64,000 nucleotides of DNA from CAZMCH01 sp964564735 (GCA_964564735.1 CAZMCH010000009.1:12319-76318), one strand, 5' to 3'; shown: positions 25,494-34,015, numbered from the stretch's first letter. Notes: generated by a model from the sequence alone, not told the origin. Numbers and translations: made by a program.

Positions 25494-25885
25494 GTGGAAT
25501 ACATTTCATTATCTGATAAAGAAGAAACCGTAGGCAAAATTATAGTAGATTCGGCTTATACTGCTCATAAGTCACTTGGACCCGGTTTGCTAGAAAATGT
25601 TTATGAAGTCTGCTTCTGTCATGAATTAACCAAGAGAGGATTATCTAACCAAAGGCAAGTATCTGTTCCTATTGTATATGATGGCATTAAATTTGATGAA
25701 GCATGCGAATCGATGTTCTTGTTGAGGACCTAGTTATTTGTGAGTTAAAGGCGGTTGAAGCAATTAAGGAGATTTTTACTGCTCAACTCTTAACTCAGAT
25801 GAAATTGCCAAAAAAACGTCTTGGTTTTCTGATTAACTTTAATGTAACAACGATTAAAACTGGAATAAAGCGATTGATTTTGTAA
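25494..25885 (+). pseudogene. GxxExxY protein gene with a single-base frameshift
   Basis: The first frame (25494-25733, GTG start) gives HKSLGPGLLENVYEVCFCHEL, the GxxExxY signature region, and continues to IVYDGIKFDEA. The second half is in another frame (to 25885): RIDVLVEDLVICELKAVE, AQLLTQMKLPKKRLGFLINFN and GIKRLIL, all family hallmarks. The frames join at about 25700-25706 if one base is missing in the GCATG before CGAATCGATGTT. The gene is thus either recently inactivated or carries a sequencing error. Inverted repeats flank it closely. GxxExxY proteins (PD-(D/E)XK-like in some descriptions) have no settled function. Confidence 0.85.
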
Positions 25886-25886
25886 A

Positions 25887-25905
25887 CTTAGTGTCTTTGT
25901 GGTAA
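25887..25905 (+). repeat. Right terminal inverted repeat of GxxExxY unit
   Basis: CTTAGTGTCTTTGTGGTAA begins two bases after the GxxExxY stop codon and is the imperfect reverse complement of the left repeat at 25463-25489. The pair bounds a unit of 443 bases inserted between the synthase-Cache gene and the aconitase-family gene. Confidence 0.65.
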
Positions 25906-25929
25906 TAATAATATTGATAGGAAGGGAAT

Positions 25930-27183
25930 ATGGGAAAAACAATTGCAGAAAAAATAATTAGTGAACATGCAGGAAAAGATGTATCAGCAGGCGATTTGGC
26001 TATTGCAAAGGTTGATCTGTGTCTTTTGCAGGATGGAACGGGACCATTGGCAGTTAGAGAACTTCAAAAGCTTGGCATGGAGAAGGTCTTTAATCCAGAA
26101 GGAACAGTATTATTTATAGACCATTCTTCTCCAAGCCCAAGAGCAGAACTCTCAAATGATCATGTGTTATTACGAAGTTTTGCTAAAAAGACTGGTGCAA
26201 GGTTATCGGATGTTGGTTGCGGGATATGCCATCAAGTTATGGCTGAAGATTATGTCAGCCCTGGTGATATACTCGTTGGCTCGGATTCGCATACATGCAC
26301 AGGAGGCGCGCTTGGTGCATTCTCAACAGGCATGGGATCAACGGATGTAGCAATAGCTATGGCATTAGGCAAAACATGGTTGAGAGTGCCTGATAGCTTC
26401 AAGATACACGTTACTGGAAAATTCCAGAAAGGTGTATATCCAAAAGACCTTATATTACATATAATCGGCATGATCGGTGCTGATGGTGCTGATTATAGAG
26501 CGCTTGAGTTTTGCGGAGAAACTATCGAGAATATGGAAATGTCTGGTAGGCTTACGCTTTGTAATATGGCAATAGAAGCAGGCGCAAAAACTGGCATGGT
26601 TGCATCTGATGATAGAACGTTGGAGTATCTAAAAGAATATGGTCGCGCTGATAAATTCCGCAGGATCATAGCAGATGAAGATGCTATTTATGAAAGAGTT
26701 ATAGACATTGATGTTTCTGAACTTCCACCAATAATAGCATTTCCACATACTGTTGACAATACAAAATCAGTAGAAGAAGCAAAAGGGATAAAGATACATC
26801 AGGTTTTTCTCGGCTCATGCACAAACTGCAGAATAGATGATCTTCGTATTTCGGCAGAGATTTTAAAAGGCAAAAAGGTTCATACTGACGTTAGATTGCT
26901 TGTAACACCTGCATCAAAAAAGGTTTATTTACAGGCAAGCAAAGAAGGCTTGCTTGATATACTCGTTGAGGCTGGCGCTACGGTAAGTTCACCGGGCTGT
27001 GCTGTCTGTTGTGGAATACATGAGGGCATCCTCGCTGATGAAGAAGTCTGTATTGCTACATCAAACAGAAACTTTCTCGGCAGAATGGGTAATCCAAAGT
27101 CTTATGTTTATCTTGCATCTCCAGCAACTGTCTCTGTCAGCGCCATTACAGGCGAAATAACCGATCCCAGAGATTATCTGTAA
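25930..27183 (+). CDS. 3-isopropylmalate dehydratase / homoaconitase large subunit
   Basis: A 417-residue aconitase-family large subunit of the LeuC2/HacA type. The three Fe-S ligands are visible as Cys in GSCTNCRIDDLR and in SPGCAVCCG, and the substrate-binding VGSDSHTCTGGALGAFSTGMGSTD is complete. Such enzymes isomerise 2-isopropylmalate or homocitrate through the cis-enoate and need a separate small subunit (LeuD/HacB), which is not in this window. The gene follows the synthase-Cache fusion, so the two are probably consecutive steps of one pathway (leucine, lysine or a 2-oxoacid elongation). AGGAAGGGA precedes the ATG. Confidence 0.93.
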   Translation: MGKTIAEKIISEHAGKDVSAGDLAIAKVDLCLLQDGTGPLAVRELQKLGMEKVFNPEGTVLFIDHSSPSPRAELSNDHVLLRSFAKKTGARLSDVGCGICHQVMAEDYVSPGDILVGSDSHTCTGGALGAFSTGMGSTDVAIAMALGKTWLRVPDSFKIHVTGKFQKGVYPKDLILHIIGMIGADGADYRALEFCGETIENMEMSGRLTLCNMAIEAGAKTGMVASDDRTLEYLKEYGRADKFRRIIADEDAIYERVIDIDVSELPPIIAFPHTVDNTKSVEEAKGIKIHQVFLGSCTNCRIDDLRISAEILKGKKVHTDVRLLVTPASKKVYLQASKEGLLDILVEAGATVSSPGCAVCCGIHEGILADEEVCIATSNRNFLGRMGNPKSYVYLASPATVSVSAITGEITDPRDYL

Positions 27184-27201
27184 TAAAGAGGTAATTTGTT
27201 G

Positions 27202-27405
27202 ATGTTAGCTATTAAAGAACAATTTATAGTTGATGAAATTGGGAATAAAATTGCCGTTATTTTGGGCATTGATGATTATAGAAAACTACTTGAGGAACTG
27301 GAAGAATTAGAAGCCATTTGTGCCTATGACAAAGCCAAAGCTTCAAATGATGAGATAATATCATTTGAACAAGCAATTGAGGAAATTGAGCGAGATAGGC
27401 AATGA
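27202..27405 (+). CDS. RelB/Phd-like antitoxin
   Basis: About 67 residues. The ATG at 27202 with AGAGGT nine bases upstream is preferred to the TTGs at 27196 and 27199. The pattern QFIVDEIGNKIAVILGIDDYRKLLEELEELE is that of Phd/YefM/RelB-type antitoxins: a short beta start, a helix and a long acidic helix. The stop codon overlaps the ATG of the RelE-like toxin as ATGA, the usual layout for this kind of module. It is expected to bind the promoter and neutralise the toxin. Confidence 0.85.
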   Translation: MLAIKEQFIVDEIGNKIAVILGIDDYRKLLEELEELEAICAYDKAKASNDEIISFEQAIEEIERDRQ

Positions 27406-27656
27406 ATTATTCTATTTCGATCCTACGTCAAGCTCAAAAGGTGTTAGCAAGATTTCCTCAAAATAGCTATGAACGTGTTCGTGATGCGATTTTCTCTCTC
27501 AAACAAAATCCTAGACCTTATGGTTGTTTGAAGTTAACTGAACGTGAAGGCTGGCGAATCCGAATCGGTGATTATCGTGTAATTTATGATATTGATGATG
27601 ATAATAAAATTATAACCATCTTGGATATTGGCTCTCGTCAGAATATATATCGTTAG
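27402..27656 (+). CDS. RelE/ParE-superfamily toxin
   Basis: An 84-residue toxin. It shows the RelE core: ILRQAQKVLARFPQ, helix LKQNPRPYGCLKLT, then GWRIRIGDYRVIYDIDDDNKIITILDIGSRQNIY, with the basic and Tyr residues that RelE-type mRNA interferases use. RelE toxins cleave mRNA in the ribosome; ParE relatives act on gyrase, and the sequence alone does not decide. It is translationally coupled to its antitoxin. The histidine kinase gene starts 42 bases after the stop. Confidence 0.9.
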   Translation: MNYSISILRQAQKVLARFPQNSYERVRDAIFSLKQNPRPYGCLKLTEREGWRIRIGDYRVIYDIDDDNKIITILDIGSRQNIYR

Positions 27657-27697
27657 ATTATTGAAATCAATAGCAATTTTAAGCTTGTAATTTTGTT

Positions 27698-29164
27698 ATG
27701 CGCCTTGAATGGAAATACACACTGCTTATAAATGTCTTTATACTCCTGACAATGAGTGTCTTTTATCTCATTGATGACAGGATGTTAGAGAGAGAGATTG
27801 TTCAAGCAGTAATAAGAGACCATTCCAGAGGCGCATCAATGCGAGATATTGCAAGCGACATCCAAAGACGTATCGCTGGCAAGCGTGATACTGATGAAGT
27901 TTCAAATATCATAAGGGGAACAAAGCTCAATAGCACAGAATGGAATATTGTTGACATCAACGTTACTGATGCAAATGGCGTCATAATCGCCAATCTGATT
28001 GGGAATCCAATTCACGATTTGCTTGATGATAATGATATGAAAAGGATAAAAGCTGGACAGATGAGGGTCCGCTATCCTCCGCAGGGCTATCGTGGACATT
28101 GGGTAATTGAGTTTTTGCTACCTTATGTTGTTGAAGATGATGAACAAGGGATCGAACTTGGCGCGCTCCAAATAATGTTTTCAACAAAAGATATTGCTAT
28201 TTATGCACGTCAATTAAGGCTAAAACATCTCTTTTATGTTGCTGTTGTTACTATTGCTCTTACGATATTTATTAATCCTGTTACCAGTTATCTTATTGTT
28301 CGAAGAATTGAAAGCCTAATGGAAACAATAACAGCGGCGCAGTCAGGCGATCTTGCTGTTCGTGCAAGCGATTCATCGAGAGATGAGATTGGACGTCTAG
28401 GGGCTAGTATAAATAGAATGATCGAGCATATAAGTTCTGAACATAATAAAAGAGTTCAATCGCTTGGTAATCTTGCCGCTGGAGTTGCACATGAAGTCCG
28501 TAATCCATTGAATTCTATGTCCATTACAATTCAATATCTAAAAGACATCATTGGTGAACTTTGTGAAACTGAATCCAAAGATCAAGAAGCAGAAAGAGAT
28601 GCTCATGAATGCCTTGATATTATGTCTCGCCAAGTAAAAGAACTAGATCGTATAGTAGAGGAGTTTTTGCAATTAGCACGACCAACAGTAATGAACTGGA
28701 AAATCATAAATTTAAATGACTTTATAAATGAATTAATGCGCAATTTTTCATCTCGTCTTGAAGTTGGTAAGGCAGAATTATCATGTAGTTATTCTAATAA
28801 ACCTATATATACAAAAATTGACCATGATAAGCTAGGGCAGGCGATCTCAAATATAGTAATTAATGGGATTCAGGCAATGCCAGAAGGCGGGGAACTTTTT
28901 GTAAAAGTATCGGAAGATATAGAGAATAAAAAAGCAATTATTGAGATAAGCGATACAGGGATCGGAATATCACAAGAGAATGTTGACCGTTTATTCGAGC
29001 CATATTTTACAACTAAGTCTGATGGAACAGGCTTGGGATTGGCAATAACCCATAAGATAATAGAAGCGCATAATGGCGAGATTCGTGTTGTCAGCAAAGA
29101 AGGTCAGGGTGCAACTTTTTCGATTATCTTGCCGTTGTATGATATAATTCATGGGGAAAAATAA
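27698..29164 (+). CDS. Membrane sensor histidine kinase (HAMP-HisKA-HATPase)
   Basis: A 488-residue kinase. Transmembrane helix 1 is at about 8-27, an extracytoplasmic sensor region of about 150 residues follows, helix 2 is at about 177-198 and a HAMP domain at 200-250. The HisKA box is AAGVAHEVRNPLNSM with His265 as the phosphorylation site, followed by a HATPase with NIVINGIQAMPEGG (N box), DTGIGI (G1), the F box EPYFTTK and SDGTGLGLAI (G2). The architecture is like NtrB/ZraS kinases, and the NtrC-type regulator at 29725 is the probable partner, although a toxin-antitoxin relic now separates them. Confidence 0.95.
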   Translation: MRLEWKYTLLINVFILLTMSVFYLIDDRMLEREIVQAVIRDHSRGASMRDIASDIQRRIAGKRDTDEVSNIIRGTKLNSTEWNIVDINVTDANGVIIANLIGNPIHDLLDDNDMKRIKAGQMRVRYPPQGYRGHWVIEFLLPYVVEDDEQGIELGALQIMFSTKDIAIYARQLRLKHLFYVAVVTIALTIFINPVTSYLIVRRIESLMETITAAQSGDLAVRASDSSRDEIGRLGASINRMIEHISSEHNKRVQSLGNLAAGVAHEVRNPLNSMSITIQYLKDIIGELCETESKDQEAERDAHECLDIMSRQVKELDRIVEEFLQLARPTVMNWKIINLNDFINELMRNFSSRLEVGKAELSCSYSNKPIYTKIDHDKLGQAISNIVINGIQAMPEGGELFVKVSEDIENKKAIIEISDTGIGISQENVDRLFEPYFTTKSDGTGLGLAITHKIIEAHNGEIRVVSKEGQGATFSIILPLYDIIHGEK

Positions 29165-29187
29165 ACCTAAAATCAAGGATAGCAGAA

Positions 29188-29498
29188 TTGTTGATAATAA
29201 ACTCACATAATAATATTCCTATCCGATTAACTGATGAAAGATGGCATCATATAATTATCCGTCATCCAGAAATGTCTAATCTAAGGCAAGAGGTTTTGGA
29301 AACTCTAACAAAACCAGATATAATACAACAAGGAGATTTTGAGAACTATTAGCTATTCGATTTTATCATGAAACATCATTAACTAACAAGTTTCTTGTAG
29401 TTGCTTATCGGGAGTTAAGTCAGAATGACGGTTTTATTATAACAGCTTATTTGACTAACGAATCATCACATAAGAGAGTCATTTTATGGAAGCATTAA
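29188..29498 (+). pseudogene. DUF4258-like toxin gene broken by a frameshift
   Basis: Frame one begins at TTG 29188 or 29191 after AAGGA and reads IPIRLTDERWHHIIIRHPEM, SNLRQEVLETLTKPDIIQQG until TAG at 29350. The other frame continues at 29349 with LAIRFYHETSLTNKFLVVAY and IITAYLTNESSHKRVILWK to TAA at 29496-29498. A missing base around 29340-29350 explains the break. The joined product has the layout of DUF4258/phage-barnase-like toxins that are paired with DUF2283 proteins, and a DUF2283 gene does follow, overlapping by 13 bases. Confidence 0.75.
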
Positions 29499-29707
29499 AA
29501 ATATTAGAAAAATCGGCTAAAATTAACTGGGATTATGATGAGGAAGCTGACGTGCTTTATTTATCTATCAATGAACCATGTCCGGCAATAAGTGTAGATG
29601 TTAGAGATGGGATTATTTTGCGATATGATGAAGTTAATAATGAACTTGTCGGACTTACTCTAATAGGGCTAAAATCACGATTAGTAAATAATTTAACAAA
29701 ACTATAA
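29486..29707 (+). CDS. DUF2283 protein (probable antitoxin)
   Basis: A 73-residue DUF2283 protein: INWDYDEEADVLYLSINEP is the family signature (W-Y-D-x-E-A-D-x-L-Y-x-x), followed by VRDGIILRYDEVNNELVGLTLI. DUF2283 genes commonly sit directly after DUF4258 genes and are regarded as their antitoxin partners. Here the partner is frameshifted while this gene is intact, consistent with loss of the toxin first. It lies between the histidine kinase and its regulator. Confidence 0.9.
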   Translation: MEALKILEKSAKINWDYDEEADVLYLSINEPCPAISVDVRDGIILRYDEVNNELVGLTLIGLKSRLVNNLTKL

Positions 29708-29724
29708 TTTTGGCATGAATCAAA

Positions 29725-31098
29725 ATGAAACCACTTATACTAATAGTAGATGATGAAGAAACTCAGCGAACAATGCTGAAAAAAACGCTGATTAGAGAAG
29801 GTTATGACGTTGAAATAGCATCAGGCGGAAACGAGGCATTGAAAATTTTTAAGGAAATATCCGCAGATGTAATTATTACAGACGTCAAAATGCCTGATAT
29901 GAACGGACTATCGCTTTTTCAAGAGATAAAGCGGATAAATCCCGATACATCAGTTATATTAATGACTGCCTATGGCTCAATTGAGTCTGCGGTTCAAGTT
30001 ATGGCAGAAGGCGCATCTTATTATCTAACCAAGCCTGTTGATCCGAATCATCTAAAAATTCTCATAAAAAAAGCACTGGAAAATAAAAATCTAATCGAGG
30101 AAAATAGACAACTTAAAGAGGAAATTATCACAAGATATGGATTTGGCAGAATTGTTGGGCGAAGCCCAAAAATGCAGGAGGTTTATTCTGCATTGCAGAA
30201 AGTCTCTGAATCTGATGTTACAGTCCTTCTCCTAGGCGAGACAGGAACAGGCAAAGAACTTGCTGCACATGCCATACATTACAACAGCCCTAGAAGAGAT
30301 TATCCATTTGTTAAGATAAGTTGCGCATCACTTCCAGAAACTTTGCTAGAAAGCGCATTGTTCGGACACGAAAAAGGTGCATATACAGGTGCAGATACCA
30401 GACAGATAGGCATGTTTGAAAAAGCAGATAAAGGAACAATTTTCCTTGATGAGATAGGCGATATTAATCAAAACGTTCAGGTTAAATTACTTCGTTTTTT
30501 ACAAGAAAAAGAGTTTGAACGTGTTGGCGGAACACAATCAATAAAGGTTGATGCAAGGGTTATCGCTGCGACAAATGCTGATTTGGAAAAAGCAGTTAGC
30601 GAAATGAGAATAAGGAAAGACCTCTATTATCGGTTAAACGTTGTTCAAATATACATCCCTCCACTTAGGGAACGTAAAGACGACATTTTGTTGCTTGCTG
30701 AACACTTTCTTGAAAAGCATAAAAGCAAGGCAAATGGCAAAATCAAAAGGCTTTCTCAAGAAGTTCTTTCTATCTTTGAAAAATACGATTGGCAAGGTAA
30801 CGTTAGAGAACTAGAAAATACCATAGAAAGAGCTATAGTAATGGGTAAAGGGGATGTTATTCAACCATCTGATCTTCCTGCATCATTATCTTCTATGTGT
30901 GTGCCGATTGTTTCTGCTGATTCCTTAAACAATAAATCGCTTGATGAAATAGAAAAAGAACTCATGCTAAAAGCATTGGAAAAAAGCGGAGGTAATCAGG
31001 TTGATGCAGCAAAAATATTGGGTATTTCCCGACGAAAACTCCAATATCGCATGGGTAAACATGGAATATCATCAAAAGAGTTTAAGGAAGGGAATTAG
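29725..31098 (+). CDS. Sigma-54-dependent NtrC-type response regulator
   Basis: A 457-residue regulator with three domains: receiver (phospho-acceptor Asp53 in ITDVKMPDMNG, switch Thr in LMTAYGS, Lys in YLTKPVD), AAA+ central domain at about 145-380 with Walker A GETGTGKE, the sigma-54 contact loop GAYTGA (usually GAFTGA), Walker B TIFLDEIGD and the arginine-finger region, and a C-terminal Fis-type helix-turn-helix (GNQVDAAKILGISRRKLQYRM). It remodels RNA polymerase with sigma-54 at distant promoters. It is the likely partner of the kinase encoded at 27698. Confidence 0.96.
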   Translation: MKPLILIVDDEETQRTMLKKTLIREGYDVEIASGGNEALKIFKEISADVIITDVKMPDMNGLSLFQEIKRINPDTSVILMTAYGSIESAVQVMAEGASYYLTKPVDPNHLKILIKKALENKNLIEENRQLKEEIITRYGFGRIVGRSPKMQEVYSALQKVSESDVTVLLLGETGTGKELAAHAIHYNSPRRDYPFVKISCASLPETLLESALFGHEKGAYTGADTRQIGMFEKADKGTIFLDEIGDINQNVQVKLLRFLQEKEFERVGGTQSIKVDARVIAATNADLEKAVSEMRIRKDLYYRLNVVQIYIPPLRERKDDILLLAEHFLEKHKSKANGKIKRLSQEVLSIFEKYDWQGNVRELENTIERAIVMGKGDVIQPSDLPASLSSMCVPIVSADSLNNKSLDEIEKELMLKALEKSGGNQVDAAKILGISRRKLQYRMGKHGISSKEFKEGN

Positions 31099-31133
31099 CA
31101 ATAAAAATGAACTTGCTAAATTCCCCAATAATA

Positions 31134-31919
31134 TTAGATTGCGTTATTAATCATTTCAGTAAATTTTATTCCTGTCTCAAATGCTTTGGCGAGAAACTCA
31201 ACTTCATCTGGTATTCCAGAACGCCCCATCGTTACTTCCATGCTTACACATTTTTTATAGGCTGATTTTGCCATTATCTTAGCAAGTCTTTCCCAATCAA
31301 CTGTTCCCATGAACATTATTTGGTGCATATCACCAGTGCCATCATTATCGTGCAAATGAACAGAAATAAGACGATCTTTTAGTGTTTCAAGATGATCTAA
31401 ACCTTTGGCTTCGCCTATATTTCCATGTCCGCAATCATAGCATAATCCGAGATATTCTGGACTGTATTCTGATAGCAGTTTTCCAATTGCCTCAAAATTA
31501 CCATTTTCTATGGCGATACGGACATTTCGCTCTTTTGCATAAGGCTCAAGCTCATCCAAAGTCTTTCTTATCGGAATGTTTGTTGGGTCGCCCGGAACGT
31601 GCATAATAACAACATCAGACGAAAGATAAGATGCCATTTCTATTCTATTTTGCGCAAGTTCCACGCCAGAAAGCCTTTGATATTCCTGTGTTGATGCCCA
31701 ATCTTTTTCTTTGCCAGAAGAACCATGTAGATCAAGCAGTTTCAATCCAAATTCATCAAGCCATTTCTTTATCTCCTCAACTTCCCATTTTGAATATAGA
31801 AAGTCTGTGTTCCATTGATGACACCAGTGTATATGAGAGAATCCAGCATCAGCAATGCGTTTGAGATATGGCGACGGATCGCCTGTGTCTTTTGCGTAAT
31901 CGGTTGTAACAGAAAGCAT
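31134..31919 (-). CDS. TIM-barrel sugar phosphate isomerase/epimerase-like protein
   Basis: A 261-residue AP-endonuclease-2/xylose-isomerase-like barrel without a signal peptide. Metal-site strands can be seen: IAIENGNF (Glu), LGLCYDCGHGN (Asp-His), LISVHLHDNDGTGDMH (His and Asp-x-x) and VSMEVTMG (Glu). This set fits sugar or hydroxyacid epimerases and inosose-type isomerases. It is the last gene of a minus-strand series with a LamG protein and an MDR dehydrogenase, which suggests sugar catabolism. It converges with the response regulator gene, 36 bases apart. Confidence 0.88.
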   Translation of the reverse strand: MLSVTTDYAKDTGDPSPYLKRIADAGFSHIHWCHQWNTDFLYSKWEVEEIKKWLDEFGLKLLDLHGSSGKEKDWASTQEYQRLSGVELAQNRIEMASYLSSDVVIMHVPGDPTNIPIRKTLDELEPYAKERNVRIAIENGNFEAIGKLLSEYSPEYLGLCYDCGHGNIGEAKGLDHLETLKDRLISVHLHDNDGTGDMHQIMFMGTVDWERLAKIMAKSAYKKCVSMEVTMGRSGIPDEVEFLAKAFETGIKFTEMINNAI

Positions 31920-31943
31920 GAAATTCCTCCAATATGTAATTGA

Positions 31944-32735
31944 TTATTTTTTAATACTAGACCATGTAGTAACAAGTTTTCTAGCAGAGGAAACAGCTAG
32001 AACACCTGATAAACCATTATTCATAATGGTTTGTATGTCTTTTTCTCCTAATGCAACATTAAATATTACAGCTTCATCAATAATGCCCGGTGTGTAATAC
32101 CCCGTTGCTCCAGCATTTGCACCGCCACCGATCCTTACAGGCTGAGAAGTAACTATTATATCCTTTGAAAAACTTTTATTACCATCTTCTTTACCGTTAA
32201 CATACAATTTTAGAACTTTTCCATCATAGGTCTGAAAAACATGATACCAAGTCTCAAGCTCAACAGTCGTATTACCATCAAAATAATTCGCTACCCCGTC
32301 TGCAGTCCATATATGCGCTCGGAATTTGTTAATGTCAGATGCAGTGAGTAGATATTGTCTTTCAGCATTTTCACCATCTTTGCTAATGATGTCACGATGT
32401 TGACCTGCATTACCTTTTATGTATACCCAGCAACCCATACTCATTTCTGTTTTGGGATTTAAACTTGGCATATCTGGTATCTCAACATTATTGTTTGTGC
32501 CATTAAAACTCAGTGCTTTACCGAATTTTCCATTATCCCATACTGCACCATTGATTTTGCCATCTTTACATTTTCCAGTGGAATCTTTGACTGCTTCTCC
32601 TTTCCCCTCATCAAAAAGCCATATTCCAACGCAGTTTTCTAGGTTAATTTCAGCGTAACTTTGAAAAGCTAAAATTAGACTAATAAAAATCAAAATAACC
32701 CCTAAAATACTTGATTTATTAATCATTTTTTTCAT
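31944..32735 (-). CDS. Secreted LamG-domain protein with C-terminal KLxxTWxxIK tag
   Basis: A 263-residue exported protein: signal peptide (1-28, ending in QSYAE), then one LamG/concanavalin-like domain starting with GIWLFDEGKGEAVKDSTGK and including NGKFGKALSFNG, MGCWVYI, WYHVFQTYDGKVLKLYVNGK and IIDEAVIFNVALGEKDI, a standard LamG order. The last 18 residues, LAVSSARKLVTTWSSIKK, lie outside the domain and match the tail of the kelch protein at 55.6 kb. The domain would bind glycan or calcium outside the cell. No catalytic residues are evident. Confidence 0.88.
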   Translation of the reverse strand: MKKMINKSSILGVILIFISLILAFQSYAEINLENCVGIWLFDEGKGEAVKDSTGKCKDGKINGAVWDNGKFGKALSFNGTNNNVEIPDMPSLNPKTEMSMGCWVYIKGNAGQHRDIISKDGENAERQYLLTASDINKFRAHIWTADGVANYFDGNTTVELETWYHVFQTYDGKVLKLYVNGKEDGNKSFSKDIIVTSQPVRIGGGANAGATGYYTPGIIDEAVIFNVALGEKDIQTIMNNGLSGVLAVSSARKLVTTWSSIKK

Positions 32736-32837
32736 TTTTGATTGCCTCCTTCTTAGTTGTTTTAATAATTAAAGGGCTATCAACATAATAAATTCATCAT
32801 ACCATAACATTTGACATATTGTCAAAAAATAAGCTTT

Positions 32838-33845
32838 TCAAGACCACTGCATTACAACGCCCATTGCTTGTGTGCGATCTTCCAGAAGAATCTGATAGAA
32901 TTTAACCGCTTCTGTATATGATCCTATATGGCTTATCAATGGCTTCATATCAAGTTCGCCATCTGCTAGGAGATTAAAGAATAGCTCTGAGTGGCGTTTT
33001 TGCGTCCATTGATTATATGGAGTCTCAAAGTGAGGATGTGAGCTATTATGCGCACCAATTATTGTATAGCTTGGTGAATTGCATAGATCATGAAAATCAA
33101 AGTTTGCGGTTGTGCCTCTTGGGCTACTTAAAATTACGATCTTGCCTTGTCTTTTCAGGACTTTAAATTCTTGTGGAATTGCATCAGGATTGCCTGTAAC
33201 TTCAATTACGACATCAGCCATCCTACCATTAGTCATTTTACTGACAGCCTCAGCAGGATTCTCATTTTTGGAGTTGATTATTTTAACATCATTTGTGAGT
33301 AATTCAAGACGCTTATCCGAGACATCAACGCATATAACAGGTCTTGCACCTGCAATACGACAAAACCTTGATGCAAGTTGACCTAATAGCCCTGCACCAT
33401 AGATAACAACTGAATCACCCCAAGTAACCTCACCCCTTCTAACGCCATTCATTACTATTTCAGCAAGAGTAAAGAATGACGCATCGTCATCTAATACTTT
33501 ATCAGGAACTATACGGGCATGATCAGGACTTATGACAACATAAGCGGAATGTGAAGCATAGCTACCGACTTTACGACCTATCCAGCTTTTATCAACGTTT
33601 TTTCCGACATCAACAACAACGCCTATATTATCATATCCCGGCACAAATGGGAATTTACCATAACTTGCCCATGCAGAATCTTTTGGAAACTCGCCATTAA
33701 GTATGGTTAATTCTGTTCCTGTGCTTATCAATGTTCGTGTTGTCTGCACCAATAAGCCATTATCACCCGCCGATGGAAATGGACGATCCTCAATAGTGAC
33801 TTTTTTGGGTTCAGTAAATATAACAGTTGGATTATTGCGTCCCAT
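32838..33845 (-). CDS. MDR-superfamily dehydrogenase without obvious zinc ligands
   Basis: About 335 residues; the ATG at 33845 has GGAGGG five bases upstream, better than the ATG four codons earlier. N-terminal GroES-like domain with TLISTGTEL and PGYDNIGVVV, then a Rossmann domain with VVIYGAGLLGQLASRF and VCVDVSDKR (Asp: NAD preference). Where zinc-type alcohol dehydrogenases have GxCGTDxH and GHE, this one has STGTEL and GYDN, so the catalytic zinc site is missing. It looks like the BchC-like or quinone-reductase-like branch. It is upstream of the LamG and isomerase genes on the same strand. Confidence 0.88.
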   Translation of the reverse strand: MGRNNPTVIFTEPKKVTIEDRPFPSAGDNGLLVQTTRTLISTGTELTILNGEFPKDSAWASYGKFPFVPGYDNIGVVVDVGKNVDKSWIGRKVGSYASHSAYVVISPDHARIVPDKVLDDDASFFTLAEIVMNGVRRGEVTWGDSVVIYGAGLLGQLASRFCRIAGARPVICVDVSDKRLELLTNDVKIINSKNENPAEAVSKMTNGRMADVVIEVTGNPDAIPQEFKVLKRQGKIVILSSPRGTTANFDFHDLCNSPSYTIIGAHNSSHPHFETPYNQWTQKRHSELFFNLLADGELDMKPLISHIGSYTEAVKFYQILLEDRTQAMGVVMQWS

Positions 33846-34015
33846 TTTTCCCTCCATTTGTTATAAGAATAATTTTATAAATACTATAATGCAATATCAA
33901 GTATAATCGATATGATAGAATCTTTTCAATTATTATTTAACTCCGAGATGACAATATGGGCATTAGAATCTGTATTTAATTCCAATTATTTTCACAAAAA
34001 CTTGAAATGTGGGTA

